Made by a program: the position numbers and the translations under genes. A stretch of 64,000 nucleotides of DNA, taken from the NCBI GenBank assembly GCA_000231825.2, contig JH720293.1, forward strand, positions 434,001 through 498,000, written 5' to 3'. Origin of the DNA: Tetrahymena elliotti 4EA (lineage: Eukaryota; Ciliophora; Oligohymenophorea; Hymenostomatida; Tetrahymenidae). Positions 35,666-48,941 of this stretch are shown in pieces (position 1 is the first letter of the stretch; every line of letters starts with the position of its first letter). The notes under the pieces were generated by a model. It saw nothing but the letters and a program-made list of their open reading frames with translations. It ran no database searches and was not told the origin of the DNA.

Positions 35666-36465
35666 ACTTTTATATCTATTCCCTTTATCTTTTTTTATTT
35701 AAAATTTTATTAGTTAATTAATAATGCAAAAATTATCTATCTTTTAAGTTTTCTTTTTGAAAAATGAAATCTTAATCAATTCATGAATGAATTAATTAGT
35801 AAAAAAATCAATAGATAGATAGATAAACAATAATTAACTCTAATTAGAAAAATACTTATTAGTAATTGAACAATATCTTTGAATAATTTCAAAATATTAT
35901 GAAAGATAGATAGATACACACATTAAAAAAATTTCTAAATTTTTGAATAAGTAAAATAAATCTGATAATAAATTTTATTATTTTAAAAGCTATTTCCTTA
36001 CTTATCATCAGTTTAATTTAATTATGAAAAAAATTTGCTTAAAAATTTAAATTATTTTATTTAATTTCTTAATTAACTGTTACTAATAAGAAACTAAAAA
36101 ACATGTTTATTATTGTAAAATTTTCATTCAAAGCCACTATTTCTATTTTTTATGGTTTTAAGAATTTCTTTAATTTATTTTGAATACTTCTTAGAAAAAA
36201 TTAAATAATCTTGAACTATTGATAAAAATCACAATAAACTAACTTATTAACAAAGACAATTAAATTAAGTAATTGAAAACTTTCTTTACTAAAATATTTA
36301 ATCTAATATGTTCAATATTATTGAAAATTATTTAATTGAATATAACTTGTAAAAATTAAAGTAATTACTAATAATTAAAGTGATTTATTAATATATAAAG
36401 TTAGTAAATTTTATATAAAACACCATCATATTACTATATTTTATTTATTTTGTTACTTTATTTTT
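35666..36465. other. Intergenic spacer
   Basis: AT-rich sequence with short ATAG simple repeats at 35811-35826. It probably holds the promoter of the small membrane-protein gene and the 3' UTR of the myotubularin gene. No other feature was seen. Confidence 0.55.
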
Positions 36466-39310
36466 TCAATTCATCTGCTTGCTATTTTAATGTATGATAT
36501 GTGAAGATTATTTTAGTATAAAATCATAACCTTCTTCATCACACTAATCAGCATCTTTATTAAATACTTGCTGGCATTCATATTCTTTAACTATTTATGA
36601 CTTAATTAAGTTTGCTATATCTTTAGGTGTTAACTTTTACTTTGGTAATTATATTTTTAATTCTTTTAAAATAGAATCATAAAATTATATTATATCTTAC
36701 TATTTCTTATGTTAATTTTAAATGTTATCCCTAATATTATAAAATTTTAAATTAATAATTTATTATTATATTTAAAAAGAAGTGTTTATTACTCATTGAA
36801 TCTGCATTTTTGTTGATCAATTTTATATTCATCTAATCTTTAAAATTAGTAATAAAAGAAATATCTATTCCATATTTTTAGAGATCTCTGTTAGAAATCA
36901 GGTTTCAAAATTTAAACTTAATCGTCTCTTTTATAGAAAGGATTTTCATATATTTATCTTCTAGAAAGCAGATAACTCCACACTGAAACAGTTGAGTTAA
37001 TTACATTTTATTTGATTAGTTCCTTAATAAGATAATATTTATTATTACATTTTTTGTTTTATTAAAAATTTACTTGGTAGGAGTTAGCAAGGAAAGTACC
37101 ATATTAGCAATTATAAGAGCAAAAAGCTAAATCGACTAAAAATTATTCATTAAACTCAAAAGAAAGAGGATAATAATTCAAGACTTAATGCATACAGTCC
37201 AAAAATTATAAAAAGATAGGCGAGGTTTCTTCACTTTAATTACGTAATCCATGTCCTTATCTTAAATTAAATTAATGCCCAAAGTAAACCCAATCTTTTT
37301 ACACTAGAGTACAGAATCCTTCAATGGTTCTTTTTTAAATATAAATTTTTCTAAAATCTTCATAAGGGTGTTAGTAATTTACCTATAATATGGGTCTAAA
37401 AATATTTGAGCAAGAGAGCACAGTTAAGAAGTTCTATCCCAACCATCTGAGCAATGAACAACCACATGATTGTTAGCTAACATAGATTAGCATATTCTTA
37501 CTGATCCCTAAATAATTGTAGAGATATGTTCTAACCATTAGCTTGAATCTATTTCTTTGAACCACTTAACTTGTTAATCTGAAGAAAGGCAAACAGAAAC
37601 TAATTTATTGTATGAATCCCTTACTTTGTGGATATTATGTATATCTAAGAATTAAATATCACAATTTTTATAGCAGCTATTACTTTCATATCCTTTACCA
37701 GCTAGCTTATTTCCTACTGCATTCATAAAAGGTCTGGCATCATAAATATGAACATTCACATTATTTGAAGCTATTTTTAAAAAAATTTTATTTTTAAAAG
37801 AATTTATTTTTTAATTTTTTACATCTATTGTCTCTATTTGTTGGATCTCCAATCAATCTTAACATCTATTCGTCTTCTGTAGAACGACTGCTGAGCCCAG
37901 TTCTGCATTGAGAACATCTCCAAAGTGTTACTGGTAATTTTTAATCTACAGAACTTTTGTATGCAAAAGTTAAAACTGGAAGACGTTCTCTTGATCTAAA
38001 TTTGGAGCATTTCTTAATCATTTCATCTTACATAAAATATGGAACAACTAAATAGGGAGGATACGTGTCACATATTTCTTTCTGGTCATTTACAAGATAC
38101 TTATAATAATATTATGTCTATTTTATAAAAATAATTTAATTTTAATAATTGATTAGCATAATCAAGAAATTTAGATTCTAATTCTTCTATATCAATTATC
38201 AGCAAAAAAAAGAATAGTCAGTCCCACCAATAAAAAAAATATAATTCTATATGATAAATAATTTACCTGTTCTTAAGGTTAATTTTTTGAAGTTGGATCA
38301 TAAATGTTAACTCTCATTCTCTCAAATTCTTTTTTAATATTGTAAATATTCCAGCCATCAAATTTTTATTCTTCTTCATTGAATTTCTTATATTCAAAGG
38401 CAGGGTATTTAATAATTTCTTTATGAAAAGCATTCTCAATGAGCAAGCTCATAAATTCTTATGATTCTTCATATTAATCAAAATTAAATCTGAATTAATA
38501 TTTCCTAACATCTTTGCACTCTATGTCAATGTAAGAAAATTAATTTCCTTTTTTCTCTACTGTTCTCTCACAGCTCTGAATGAGCATCAACTATATTTAG
38601 TAGAAATCTGGACTGCCAAGACTTTCGTATTTACCATTAGTTACTACATAAATTAGCTAGAGTTAAGCAAAAAAAGATTAAAAATAACAGCTGGAATGGA
38701 TTTTGATCTGAAATTTTAATCAAATTTAGTAGAGTTTACTCCAAAAACAATAATTATGAACTAAATAGTATGAAATTACTTTGAAATTAGTAAGAATCAG
38801 TCTGCCTTCAAGCCTAAAAGTAGCTGATTTTAGTCCAGCTTGAATATCCTTAATATACTTTTCACCATTTAGAATTTATTTTTCCTTAACACCAAGATCA
38901 ATAAGTTCTTATTTAAAATCATTTTATTGTGATGGTTTAAACTTATAAGCTTCATCCTTCTAGATTGTTTTTATTACCTACTTCTATTATTATTCATTCT
39001 ATTATATAGGTTCTTTTTACCAATAATGATTTATGATATCATAAACTATATTTGGAATTAAAGCTGATACTATGTTATTAGATCCACTACTTTAGCTGGC
39101 GTTGTCATTACTGTGGTTAGTATTCAAATTGCTGTTTTAAAAGCTTATGCTTTAATTGTTACTACTATTACTAGCATTTGGCTAACTTTAATTCTAACTT
39201 CTAGGTCTAGTCATATAATCTCCTGTTAGTGACTTTGTTTGAGTTACAGGAGATTGTTAATACTATTCTTCTTATAATAATTCCTATAACCCAAATTGAG
39301 CTGTTTTCAT
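36466..39310 (-). CDS. Myotubularin-family phosphoinositide 3-phosphatase
   Basis: ATG 39310 opens a Gln/Asn/Ser-rich leader of about 100 residues. A PH-GRAM-like domain follows (LNGEKYIKDIQAG, then FRLEGRLILTNFK, about 38770-38870), with FERMRVNIYDPTS near 38300-38340. The catalytic domain holds the intact active-site loop VVVHCSDGWDRTSQLC (37425-37465), so the C-x5-R cysteine, aspartates and arginine are all present. This predicts an active enzyme removing the D3 phosphate of PtdIns3P and PtdIns(3,5)P2 on endosomal membranes. The C terminus ends near GYDFILKQSSHIIHQNS before TGA 36468-36466. Several introns (for example about 38100-38270 and 37780-37830) interrupt it. No FYVE or pseudo-phosphatase features were seen. 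Confidence 0.9.
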
Positions 39311-40712
39311 TCTTCCATCTATATTACAAAGTATTGAAAAATCCTAAAATTTGAATATTAAAATCTACTTGATAGCTAGGAGCTATTCATATTGGTCATC
39401 TAATTAAAATCCATTTACTTAAAAATTATTGAAAATATTAATTTTTGCTTAACAATTAGGTTTTAATATAAATAGAGATGATTTTTTAGAATTAGATTTT
39501 GTGATTTCGCTAGAAAAAATTTGTATTTATTTCAGTAATTAACAATTCTATCAAAAACTAATCCAAAGAGAAATATATAACAAAATAATCATATACAAAT
39601 TAAAATTAATCGATTCTTTCAGTTTATACTGAAGTTCTTCGATCATTCTCAAAAAATTCTTTATCAAAAAGGGAAAACTTGATTAATAATACTATATTAT
39701 CAAAATATAATAAATAACATAGGTTTAAGAATATATTCATTCTCTTTTGCTCTCCTTCAAATAATAATATCTCTAAAAGAAATTAGATGAAGAAAATTTG
39801 CTATCATATCATCATTTTATTAAATTAGAATATTTAGATATTTTAAATTATTTGAAATTTTTTGAAGAAAATTAATAAATTTGTTATTTTTAAAAATTAA
39901 AGAACAGTTATTATTTCTATTTTCATAAAAATCAATAAGATACGAAAAAATATAAATTTTTGAATTTAAATGTTTTTAAAAAAAGCTTAACATTTTATGA
40001 TAAAGTTTTATTTAAAAAATTAAAGAAAATTAAAATTATGATGAAAGAAAATAAAATAATAATAATTTTTATAGTTCTACTTTTAAATACTCTATTTAGT
40101 GAGAGATATTAGAATTATAAAGTAGAGTATGCAAAATCATAAATACTCAATCAAATATTATTCTTGTATCAAATATGTTTGCATTCAAAAAAAATAGATA
40201 AGTTAATTTCAATATATTTTAAGCTCTATTTAGGGTATTTAAAATTGTAATAAATAAGAAATGTATTTGGTAATATATTAAGAATATATCTTAAAAAGAC
40301 TTTGAGCCTGAGTTTTTAAAAATTAAGAAATGTTTAGATTAGATAAAAGTAAAGAAAAATTTATTAGACAAATTCTTATAGAGGCAAATAATAAATGATT
40401 ATTTATTTTGTTTATTGATTTGTTTGTTTGTTTTTTTTGATTGCATTGGTTTAATGATAAACTTTATCTTGGTTGAATATTTTGTTTGAGACAAAGAAAT
40501 ACTATATTTTTATTCTTATTAGCTAAATAAAAGATCTAATATATTTATAAATAATTTTTTTAATTAATATAAACACTCTCTCATTCATTTCTTTCAAAAT
40601 TATTTAGCAAGCGAAGGAAGCTAATCTATAGTTTTACTAGATTGAAATTAAAATATTTTCTACCAAATTCATTACAAAAAAAAAGCAAAGTTATATAAAG
40701 TATATTTAACAT
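39311..40712. other. Intergenic region between divergent myotubularin and Nup98 genes
   Basis: About 1.4 kb of promoter-containing AT-rich DNA. Upstream of the myotubularin ATG (39311-39545) the frame stays open back to a TGA but has no ATG, so I treat it as 5' UTR. T/G-rich simple runs lie at 40395-40440. No RNA gene was seen. Confidence 0.5.
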
Positions 40713-43215
40713 ATGAGTTTATTTGGCGGAGGAGGAGGTATGATTGGGTAAGCTCTAGGATTAACAAGAGGAACCACAGTTGCACCATAAAATGTGCCAT
40801 CTGCACCTGTCAATAGTTAAGGAAGCACTAATGCAATGTCTTTTGCTCAAGCAGTATCTAATTAAGTAAATACAATAGGATTCTAATTTAAACCTTGCTA
40901 ACCTCCAAATTAAGCAGTTGGATAGAAAGCTTAAATAAAATAAACAGAAGTTTTGACATATTTAAACTGCATCACTGGTATTGATTAGTTTTAGTAATTC
41001 TCAATCCAAGAATTAATGCTTAATGATAAAAAGCTAATTAAGTAAGGTGGAGTTTAGCCACCTTAAGGAACTAGAAATGCAATAGGTATGGGCTTAAATG
41101 GAGCTACACCATCAACTGGATTGGGAGGTGGCTTATTTGGAGGTGCTGCAGGAGGAGGATAATTACCTGGAAATAATACTCCATTTTCTAAAGGAGGGCT
41201 ATTTAATGGAGGTAATGCAAATGGAGGACTTACTATAAATACTATGCCAGCAGGAGGTGGATTATTTGGTGGTTAAACTACAGGTGTTGGTACAGGTTTA
41301 GGTGGTTTAGGTACTACCACTGGTACAACTGCTACCACAGCTGGACAAGGAGGTCTTTTTGGTGGAGCTACTACAGGAGGAGCACCTTCTACTGGTGGAC
41401 TGTTTGGAGGAGCACCATAAACAATTGGAGGTGGATTATTTGGTGGAGCCCCTTAAACTGGATTAACTAATCCTTAGTCAGGAGGTTTATTTGGTGGTAC
41501 TACTTAAGCCCCATAAGGTGGAGGATTCTTTGGTGGAGCTACTGCAAATACAGGAGGATTATTTGGAGGTTAGGCAACAGCTTAAAAGTAAGGAGGATTA
41601 TTTGGTACTTAGCCATAAGCTGGTGGATTATTTGGTACTTAGCCATAAACTTAGGGAGGCTAATTTGGATAATAATAAGCTAATTAGAATTTACAAAATT
41701 AATAACCTACATAAAATGAATTATTTGCTGAACTCCAAAGAATAAAAGATGCTAAATCTTTTTCTGAAGAATAACAGTAGTAATAAGATAAAATAAAGAA
41801 CAGTAAGTATGCCTAAGACAAGAATCACATCAATCATATAAACTACTTAAAAAGTTAGTAATAAAAGAGAAACGTATTGCAATAGTACACCACTTAGAAT
41901 AAGAATCCTAATAAATTTATTGAAGCACCATACAATGTAAAAGTAAATGTAAAATGGGATAATATTAAAAGAAATGAATGGTAGATATTATAAAGATCTC
42001 AAGATATAAAAAATTAGACCTATATAAATATGGGAGGTGAACAAAGGTTATTTAGCAATCATAATAGCAATAATCTTTTCTATAATTAACTAAGATAAAT
42101 AGAAAGAGCTTCATACTAATTTTCTAATAAATCCTTAGCAGAAAAAGAAAAGGAATACGTTTAGGAATAATTAGAGTCCTTTTCAAAATCTAATTATTTT
42201 AAAAAAGTGTCTCAATTAGTAGAACAATAACCAAATCAAGTATTTTCAGAAGTTAATCAAGAAGATTTGAAAACTAAAGAAAATTCTATTGAATATCTCT
42301 ATGATTAAAGCATAAAGAATAGCTAAAATGTATTTGATACTACTGTTAGTATTAAGTTGTATTAAGATTAGGAGTACAACATCATAATTCCCTTAAAAGT
42401 TAAATCATCATATTCTATTTCCTACATTCTGACCTTAGTTTTCGATTTTATTGAAGATAAATATAATATAGATCCTTCGACTTTAGATATTTATCATAGC
42501 AATTATGTTTTATATTAGCCCGTTTTAATAGAGCATCTTCTTTAAGTAAGAAAGAATAGCTTAATCTCAGAAATAGAAACAAATTAACAAGTAAATCTTT
42601 TGCAATTTTTTAATTTAAGCAATAACTTTATTTTTAAAATAATAGGGATAAATTGGAAACTTTGAAGTTTTATATCTTAATCCTGATGAAATCGAAGAAG
42701 TGCAGGATGATGATGATGAAATGGATGAAGATTATTAAGATGAAGATGATTTTTATTTTAATGAAAATAGTAATTAAGACTTCTCCTACCTTCCAATCAT
42801 ACCTGAAGGATATTACAGTGAGCCTAACCTAAAAGAATTAATCACAAAATCCCAGGAGCAACTTAAACACTTTAAAAACTTTAAAATTGGTAATAAATTT
42901 GCAGAGGTCTGCTTTGAAGATGAAATTAATTTAATAAATCTTGACTTTTCAAAAGAAATATTGATCAAGGAAAATGAAGTAATAATCTCTCCTTACCATT
43001 CTGAAAATTAACCTTTATAACCAGGATATGGAATCAATGTTAAATCTACTATTAAGATATTCAAAGCAGCTAAAATGTTGTTGTAAAATGAAAAATTCGA
43101 CATTTAAAAAATAGAAAGAAGATTAAAAAAAATGGCAAATTTAAAAAATATGGAAATAGTTGAACCATACAATCCAAATGCTGATTCTTTTACAGTCAGA
43201 GTACTACATTTTTGA
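40713..43215 (+). CDS. NUP98: Nucleoporin Nup98, GLFG-repeat type
   Basis: Two exons (40713-42590 and 42646-43215) encode about 815 residues. Starting MSLFGGGGG, it has a GLEBS-like Rae1/Gle2-binding segment (LTYLNCITGIDQFQQF, then IQELML, about 40955-41035). A dense series of GLFG and GLFGG repeats with Gly/Thr/Gln spacers follows (41140-41680). Next come a charged helical region and the Nup98 C-terminal domain (about 42780-43215), with GYYSEPNLKELI, FAEVCFEDEINLINLDF, GYGINVKSTIKIF and VRVLHF. The last two residues before TGA are His-Phe, exactly where the autoproteolytic H-F|S cleavage would occur in the Nup98-96 precursor, so no tail remains. Tetrahymena has macronuclear GLFG-type and micronuclear NIFN-type Nup98 paralogues. 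The GLFG repeats here fit the macronuclear type. Confidence 0.92.
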
Positions 43216-43689
43216 TCAACTAACTAAACAATTATTTATAAACAGATATACAAATAAATTTCAATATTAATCAATTAATATGTTTTTATGAATATTTTAT
43301 ATTTCGAATTTGTTCATAACTATCAATCGTTTGTTTAAATACATACATACATACTACTTATTAACGTTTTATTTCTCAGATTTTATCATCTATCATGAAT
43401 TTATTTCCTCTAGATATCAATTATGAATATTTTATTTTGTGAGTAGCTATTTTATCATCATTAATTTCCTTCAAATATTATTTAAGAATATTTTTAAATC
43501 GTGCAGAGGTATTTTTAGATTAGTAAACTTTCTTTTTAAGTTTTCTATGAATATATCAGATTTTATAATTCTTCTATCCATCCATCAATTAATCAACATA
43601 TTTTAACTTATTAATTTGTTCTATATTTGGTCATAAAATTTTAAACATTAAAGTTCACAAAGTTTTTTTTTTTTCATTAAAAATTGTAA
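43216..43689. other. Intergenic, convergent 3' ends
   Basis: Spacer between the Nup98 and histidine-kinase-like stops, AT-rich with a T-run at 43663-43674. Nothing coding was seen. Confidence 0.6.
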
Positions 43690-46600
43690 TCAAATATTTT
43701 TTAAACTTTAATCTATTTATTTACCAAAAGTGGAGTAATTGTCATCGGAATTACTTTCAAGTTAATTGTTTTTATTACTTTCATAGCCTAAACTTTATAT
43801 CTAATTACTTTCTACCATACTATTATCACTATGGTTTTCTAACCCTATGATAGAATTTTAAAGAATCTTTTAATTTTAATAATTTTGCTGTTCAGAGATA
43901 TGAGGCATAATTGAACCTGTTTTGGTTTGTTCATCTTAAGACTAGTGTACATATGAGAAGAACAAAGCTTTTGAGTCACTGTTTTTTAAGAAAGTATTGA
44001 ATTAGTTTTAAGAAATTATTGCTGGATCATTAGTGTGATTCTAGTTTTATATATGAGATAAACCTTTTGGTAGTTAAAATATTTCTTTATTTTAAAATTT
44101 ATCACTTTCTTCTTAAAAGATATCAACACTACTGCAGTCAATTAATTTAGCAGATGTAATTTATTTTTTTTTATTTAAATCATTTACTTGTTTTAATTTA
44201 TTTTGCTTTAATTATTATGAATCATTTTATAAATCTAATACTTCCATACCTTCCAATTGTAATTTTTTTATGGCATTTTAATTATTTAAGCTTTTAACTT
44301 CATTTTCATAAATTTATTTTTTTTAATTTACTGGAAAATTTGCTGCTTCAATAGCAGAATGAATATCTAAATTATTGTGCAAGAATTATGGAACCTTTTT
44401 ATCTTAAAATGTATCTTAGGATGTGCTAAAATCTCCTTGTTTAGGTTGATAGTTCCAAAATTAGCTCATTTTATTTGTTTTTTCACTATCTAAAAACTTA
44501 GGATCAATACTCTTGTTCAGAGAAAAATCCTTTGAATTTTTACTTTCGTTTTCATTGCTCTGATAAGAAGAGGAATTAGCTTATTCTGAAATCACTTCTT
44601 AATAAGGCTTTTATTTATTTTTTTTCCCTGATAATAACATTTATCCAAAAGGAGAAGGAGGGGCTTGCTACTATATTTTAGGGGAGCTTGTTCCCATTAT
44701 ATTTTATCTGATTATACTTTGATTAGTAATGGTTGCTGAGTTTTCTAAAATATTTCTAATTTTACTATCAACTAAAGAATCATCTGTTCCATCTTAAAAT
44801 TCTTACAAATTTAAATGAAAATAAATTTCAATAAATTCTTCTTTTGTTAATCTAAACGATATTTTATTTTAAGGATTTATCAATCTCAGTAAATGCTTGC
44901 AAATTTTTATATCAATAATTTATTAGTAGTGTTCTTCATTGTCATCATAAAGCTCAGCATAATTTAAAAGAGACAAATTTATATATTAAATTGGCTTAAA
45001 GCTAATAGAAAAGAATAATTAATTAGCTACGTTTTTAGATTCTTAAGCTTCTATAATTATGCTTGATTAAGATGGACAAGATAATATACAGTAGTTTATC
45101 AAGTTATAAAATATTTAATTTAACACTCTCTCATCAGTTAGCAAAGGTTTTTTTTATAAAGAATCTGAAATCTTTATTTCTATGCTTTTCTATTGTTACT
45201 CTAATTGTTTTTAGAATATCCTCTTCATCCCATAAAGCTCTTCCAAAATATTTATTTTCTAAACTGACTATTTATACACTGACTTCTTTCTATTCAACCA
45301 TTCTTAAATTTTTAATTAAATGTTAAAAAATAGTTTTTCAATAATTAATTGAATTACCAAAAATATTGTAAATGTTTTGCTTAATCGCATACGCTGAGTA
45401 TAAAAGAGAGTTCATCATCTTACTTTCTTCTTCAAAACCTATTTTTTAATTACTGCTATTTAAATTTGGCTGTTTTTGATAAGCCATCTGTAAGATTGAT
45501 TTAATCACTTTGTAACTGTTTACTGATAAATAATTGAGATTGAGAAACTACTGGTCTAATATTTTATTTGTTCTTTTGTTTTCTTCCACGCTCTATTAAT
45601 ATTTTTCTCTATACACATCTTTTTGGATTGATATTGCTATAAAGTAATCAGTTAGATAGAATGAGACAATTTTTACAGAAAACTTTTTATGCTAAATTGG
45701 CACATACCACTCATCTACCATTTATGCCTAGAATGATTCTACATCCTCACTTTCTTCTTAAATATCTTCAAAAAACTATTCTATATTCTAAGAAAAAACC
45801 CCATGCTTTAAGTTATTATTATTATTATTATTGTTCTCTCTCTCTAAAGTATTTCTGTGTAAATCAGTTGACACATTTTAGTTATGTGATTATCCCTAGC
45901 CTTTTATATTAATAAATTAAAAGGTACTTTTCTCTAATCCTGCACCCGAAATTTATGTTATCCTCCTCTGTAAAACATTAAAAGAATTTTACTTTTTGTA
46001 TTTATGTTTGTTTTCAGTCTTTGAAGCTGAATTATTGTTAAAAAGTTTTTGACTACTCATTTTTATCTTCCTCAAAGAAGGAGCATCTTTTTCATTTTTA
46101 GAATTGGCTATATCATTATTTTGAGCATTTGATAAATCTTAAAATATATTATTTGAAGATTAGTTTTTTATTTTAGTGCCTTATTACTACTCAGAATCTT
46201 TATTTGGTATATTTAATTTACTATTTTCCATTTAAAAATGTTTAATCTCTTTTTCCATTTTTAATTAAATTTATCCACTAAGAGTGTTTTACCATTAAGG
46301 TTTTTTGCATTTTTTTAAAGATTATTTTACTTCATTAGCATTAATGTTATTGTGTAGAACCATTTTATCACAAAAATCATGAAATTCTTAAGTATCTTAT
46401 AATCCAAACTACAATTTAGATCTCTTGTTTTAAGAGTACAGCTGAAATTCACCATATTTTTAATTATATTTGCAAATGATTAAAGAACTTGGAAGCAGAT
46501 TATCTACTAAATAATCTCTTATTAAGCCCTGTTTGTGATCTAAAAAGGCTATCCTTTTTTATTTATCTTCTGAGTATATCTATAATTTTGATTAGTTAAA

Positions 46601-47111
46601 TATAAATTAATAAGCCTCAAACTTTAGAATATTTTTTAAAATTTGTAATAGAATTTATTACCTTATAAATTAGTGTAATAAAAACAGAAACTATTTATAC
46701 GGCATCTAAAATAGGATTATCAAAGACAAAAACTATCAGGAGAGTAAATAATACAAGAATAACAAAAAATTTTAGCAAAAAATTAGACCCTATTAGCAAG
46801 ATGATAAAATTTATAGCATAAATAAAACTTTATTAAGTAGGGGGTAAGCCAGATTCTGTTTAAAAATACTCAATCAAAATATCATCTTAATTACTCCATA
46901 CCATTAGACTTATATAAATAATTAAACTTGTAGCTACTGAATAATTAAAAGTCTGAATTCTCAGAAAACATACTATATAACATGCAAGCCCAGTGATTAA
47001 TTCAAGCAAATGGTAAACATATATCTTAGAGTGTGTACTAGAAGCGTATTACAATATGATAATCTAGATAATAGTGTAGATTACTTATGCACAAGTTGAC
47101 ATCTTTAACAT
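43690..47111 (-). CDS. Membrane histidine-kinase-like protein lacking key kinase boxes
   Basis: ATG 47111 starts a multi-pass membrane domain of roughly six hydrophobic segments (46690-47111). After an intron, a PAS-like segment follows (RIAFLDHKQGLIRDYLVDNL, then LIICKYN, about 46430-46560), then Asn/Ser-rich linkers. Next is a DHp-like helical pair around 45440-45580. The expected phospho-acceptor region reads LNLNYLSVNSYKVIKSI without the H-E-x-x-x-P motif. The ATPase region begins LLTDERVLNQIFYNLINY (45090-45145), a histidine-kinase N-box layout with the usual N-A-x-K-F lost. Where G-x-G-L-G-L should be it reads IIDIKICKHLLRLI (44870-44925). The remaining ~380 residues are Gln/Asn/Ser-rich, without a recognisable receiver domain. 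Ends at TGA 43692-43690. It is probably a non-catalytic sensor; ciliates carry many histidine-kinase paralogues. Confidence 0.6.
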
Positions 47112-48221
47112 TTTGAAACCATTTGATTATTCTTTTTTTCCATATTCATTTTCCAAGATAGAAGATTTAATGTTTAAAGTCCATATGTTCATTTATTATT
47201 TATTATTAATTAAATCTACTTACTTTCTACTTGATTCGTTAATCTTAAATAACTTTGATAAAAAATATGTTTTTATTAATTAAAATATGATTGATTTTTA
47301 TTAGCATATTATTTTTACTACTAATTTGTTTAATATTTCCAAGTATTCTTCTAAAATGTTTTGAATTTACTTTAAAAAACTTAAATCTTTCTATATTTTT
47401 AAATACATAAAAGCATAAAATTAATTTTTAAATTCCTAATCAAAGTTTAGCTTAAAGAAGTAATGATAGAGAACAATATTTTTTCATTTGATTACTTACT
47501 ATTCCTTTAATCTTTAACATCTTCTATTTTTATATCTAAAAATTAAATAAAACTCTAGAATAAGATTGTTTAAAAATAGGTTTTGTAAATTTATTCTCAA
47601 ATAAATTTTTAAAGTCTTTACTCTTTTCTTTTTTAGATATTTATTTTTTTATGTCAAGAATTGATATCTAAAACTTTTATTAATATTGATAGATTATTTT
47701 ACTTTCTACTAGACAGCTAAAAGTTAAATATTTTTACTATCTAAAATATGTTTGGTTTTAAATAGATAATTACTTTATTATTATTTTACTAAAAATAATT
47801 ATTTTCTCTTTACTTAATATGTTTTTAGTTAATTTGACTAGTAGTTTGATTTAAAATTATTTTGTAAAAATATTTAACTTAGCTTAATAAAACAAAATTC
47901 TTTTAATACTTTTATTAAAAAATCAATAAAAATACCACTAAAATTATATTATAAAACACAAATAATGTTCTAATTATTAACAAGATATATACTAATATAG
48001 TTAATCATTTTAACTTTAATCTTTATTTGATTAAAAACAAGTAAAATTGTTTTAGGAAAATTGCTAATATATTTGATTAGTAATACTTTCAAAGAGAAAA
48101 GGATTCACAATAATCAACATAAATCCTAAAAATATTAATTTTTAAATTTTCAAATTCACAAAAACATTTATTTTTTGTTTTGTTTTGAAATAATCTTTTA
48201 AAAATATGTTTACATTTAGTT
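47112..48221. other. Intergenic spacer
   Basis: About 1.1 kb of AT-rich DNA holding the promoter of the histidine-kinase-like gene and the 3' side of the phosphatase gene. Several TTTACTA/CTTACT words occur, but they do not form an array like that at 20.3-21.9 kb. No gene was seen. Confidence 0.5.
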
Positions 48222-48941
48222 TCATAATTATACTTACTATAAGTAAGCTTAATATTGTTAAATAAATTATTCTTGCTTCCTGCTTTCTACACATCTGATA
48301 TCACGAATAGATCTAACATGTTATATTGCATCAGTCCATTTATGTTTAATTTTAAGTTTTAATAGTAAACAAGATGCAATTAACCCTGCTCTACCAATTC
48401 CACCTCTACAATGACATAGCACATTTTTATTTTATTTCATTTCGTTTATAATCATTTACATAATTTCTAAATCAAACTCATTCATACTTTTGCATTCTGG
48501 TACACTCATTTCAATTATGGGATATTATACAAAATTTATACCCTTTTCTAAACATATTTTTTTATAGTCTTTTACATCTACTCCTATTGATCTTAATTCG
48601 TAGTCATTTAAAAGGCAAATAATTGTTTTTATATTATCTTATGAAGCAAATTATTCAACATCTACTTTTAAATCTCTGTTATGCACTTTTCCATCTCTCC
48701 CTTTTGCTAACTTCTTTCCTGGGCAATGGCTGAGCCCAAATTTTGATACTTAATTTTAAGATTGATTTTAAATTTGTTGCTTCACATCTGATTATTCTAA
48801 ATTGTATTATTGATTCTATTGAGCTTATTAGGTTGTATCTATAATCCAACTTATTTTAATTGACTTTACTTAGCTAGTATTTTCTTATTTCACTTACTAT
48901 TGCTTAGCAATTTATTGATTTCCGACTTGTAACTTTCTCAT
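48222..48941 (-). CDS. KAP/CDKN3-like dual-specificity protein phosphatase
   Basis: One uninterrupted frame, ATG 48941 to TGA 48224-48222, 239 residues. After a Gln-rich N terminus it has SIKISWIIDT and FGLSHCPGKK, matching the N-terminal strand and the 'LG(L)C..PG' motif typical of CDK-associated phosphatase (CDKN3). The segment LNDYELRSIGVDVKDYKKIC follows. The catalytic loop VLCHCRGGIGRAGLIASCLL (48380-48415) contains the nucleophile Cys and the Arg of H-C-x5-R. The final helices (WTDAIQHVRSIRDIRCVESR) match the family's C terminus. CDKN3-type enzymes dephosphorylate the activation-loop threonine of CDKs. A similar cell-cycle role is inferred, not shown. No intron is apparent. Confidence 0.83.

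Noticed and set aside
41491..41745. Alternative-frame ORF rich in Leu, Val and Glu within the Nup98 repeats
   Set aside because: It is a shadow of the GLFG-repeat coding frame; the repeat codons create a matching pattern in the second frame.
45063..45912. Plus-strand ORFs across the histidine-kinase-like gene
   Set aside because: Antisense shadows; the minus-strand frame continues with PAS/DHp/ATPase-like sequence and Gln codons TAA/TAG.
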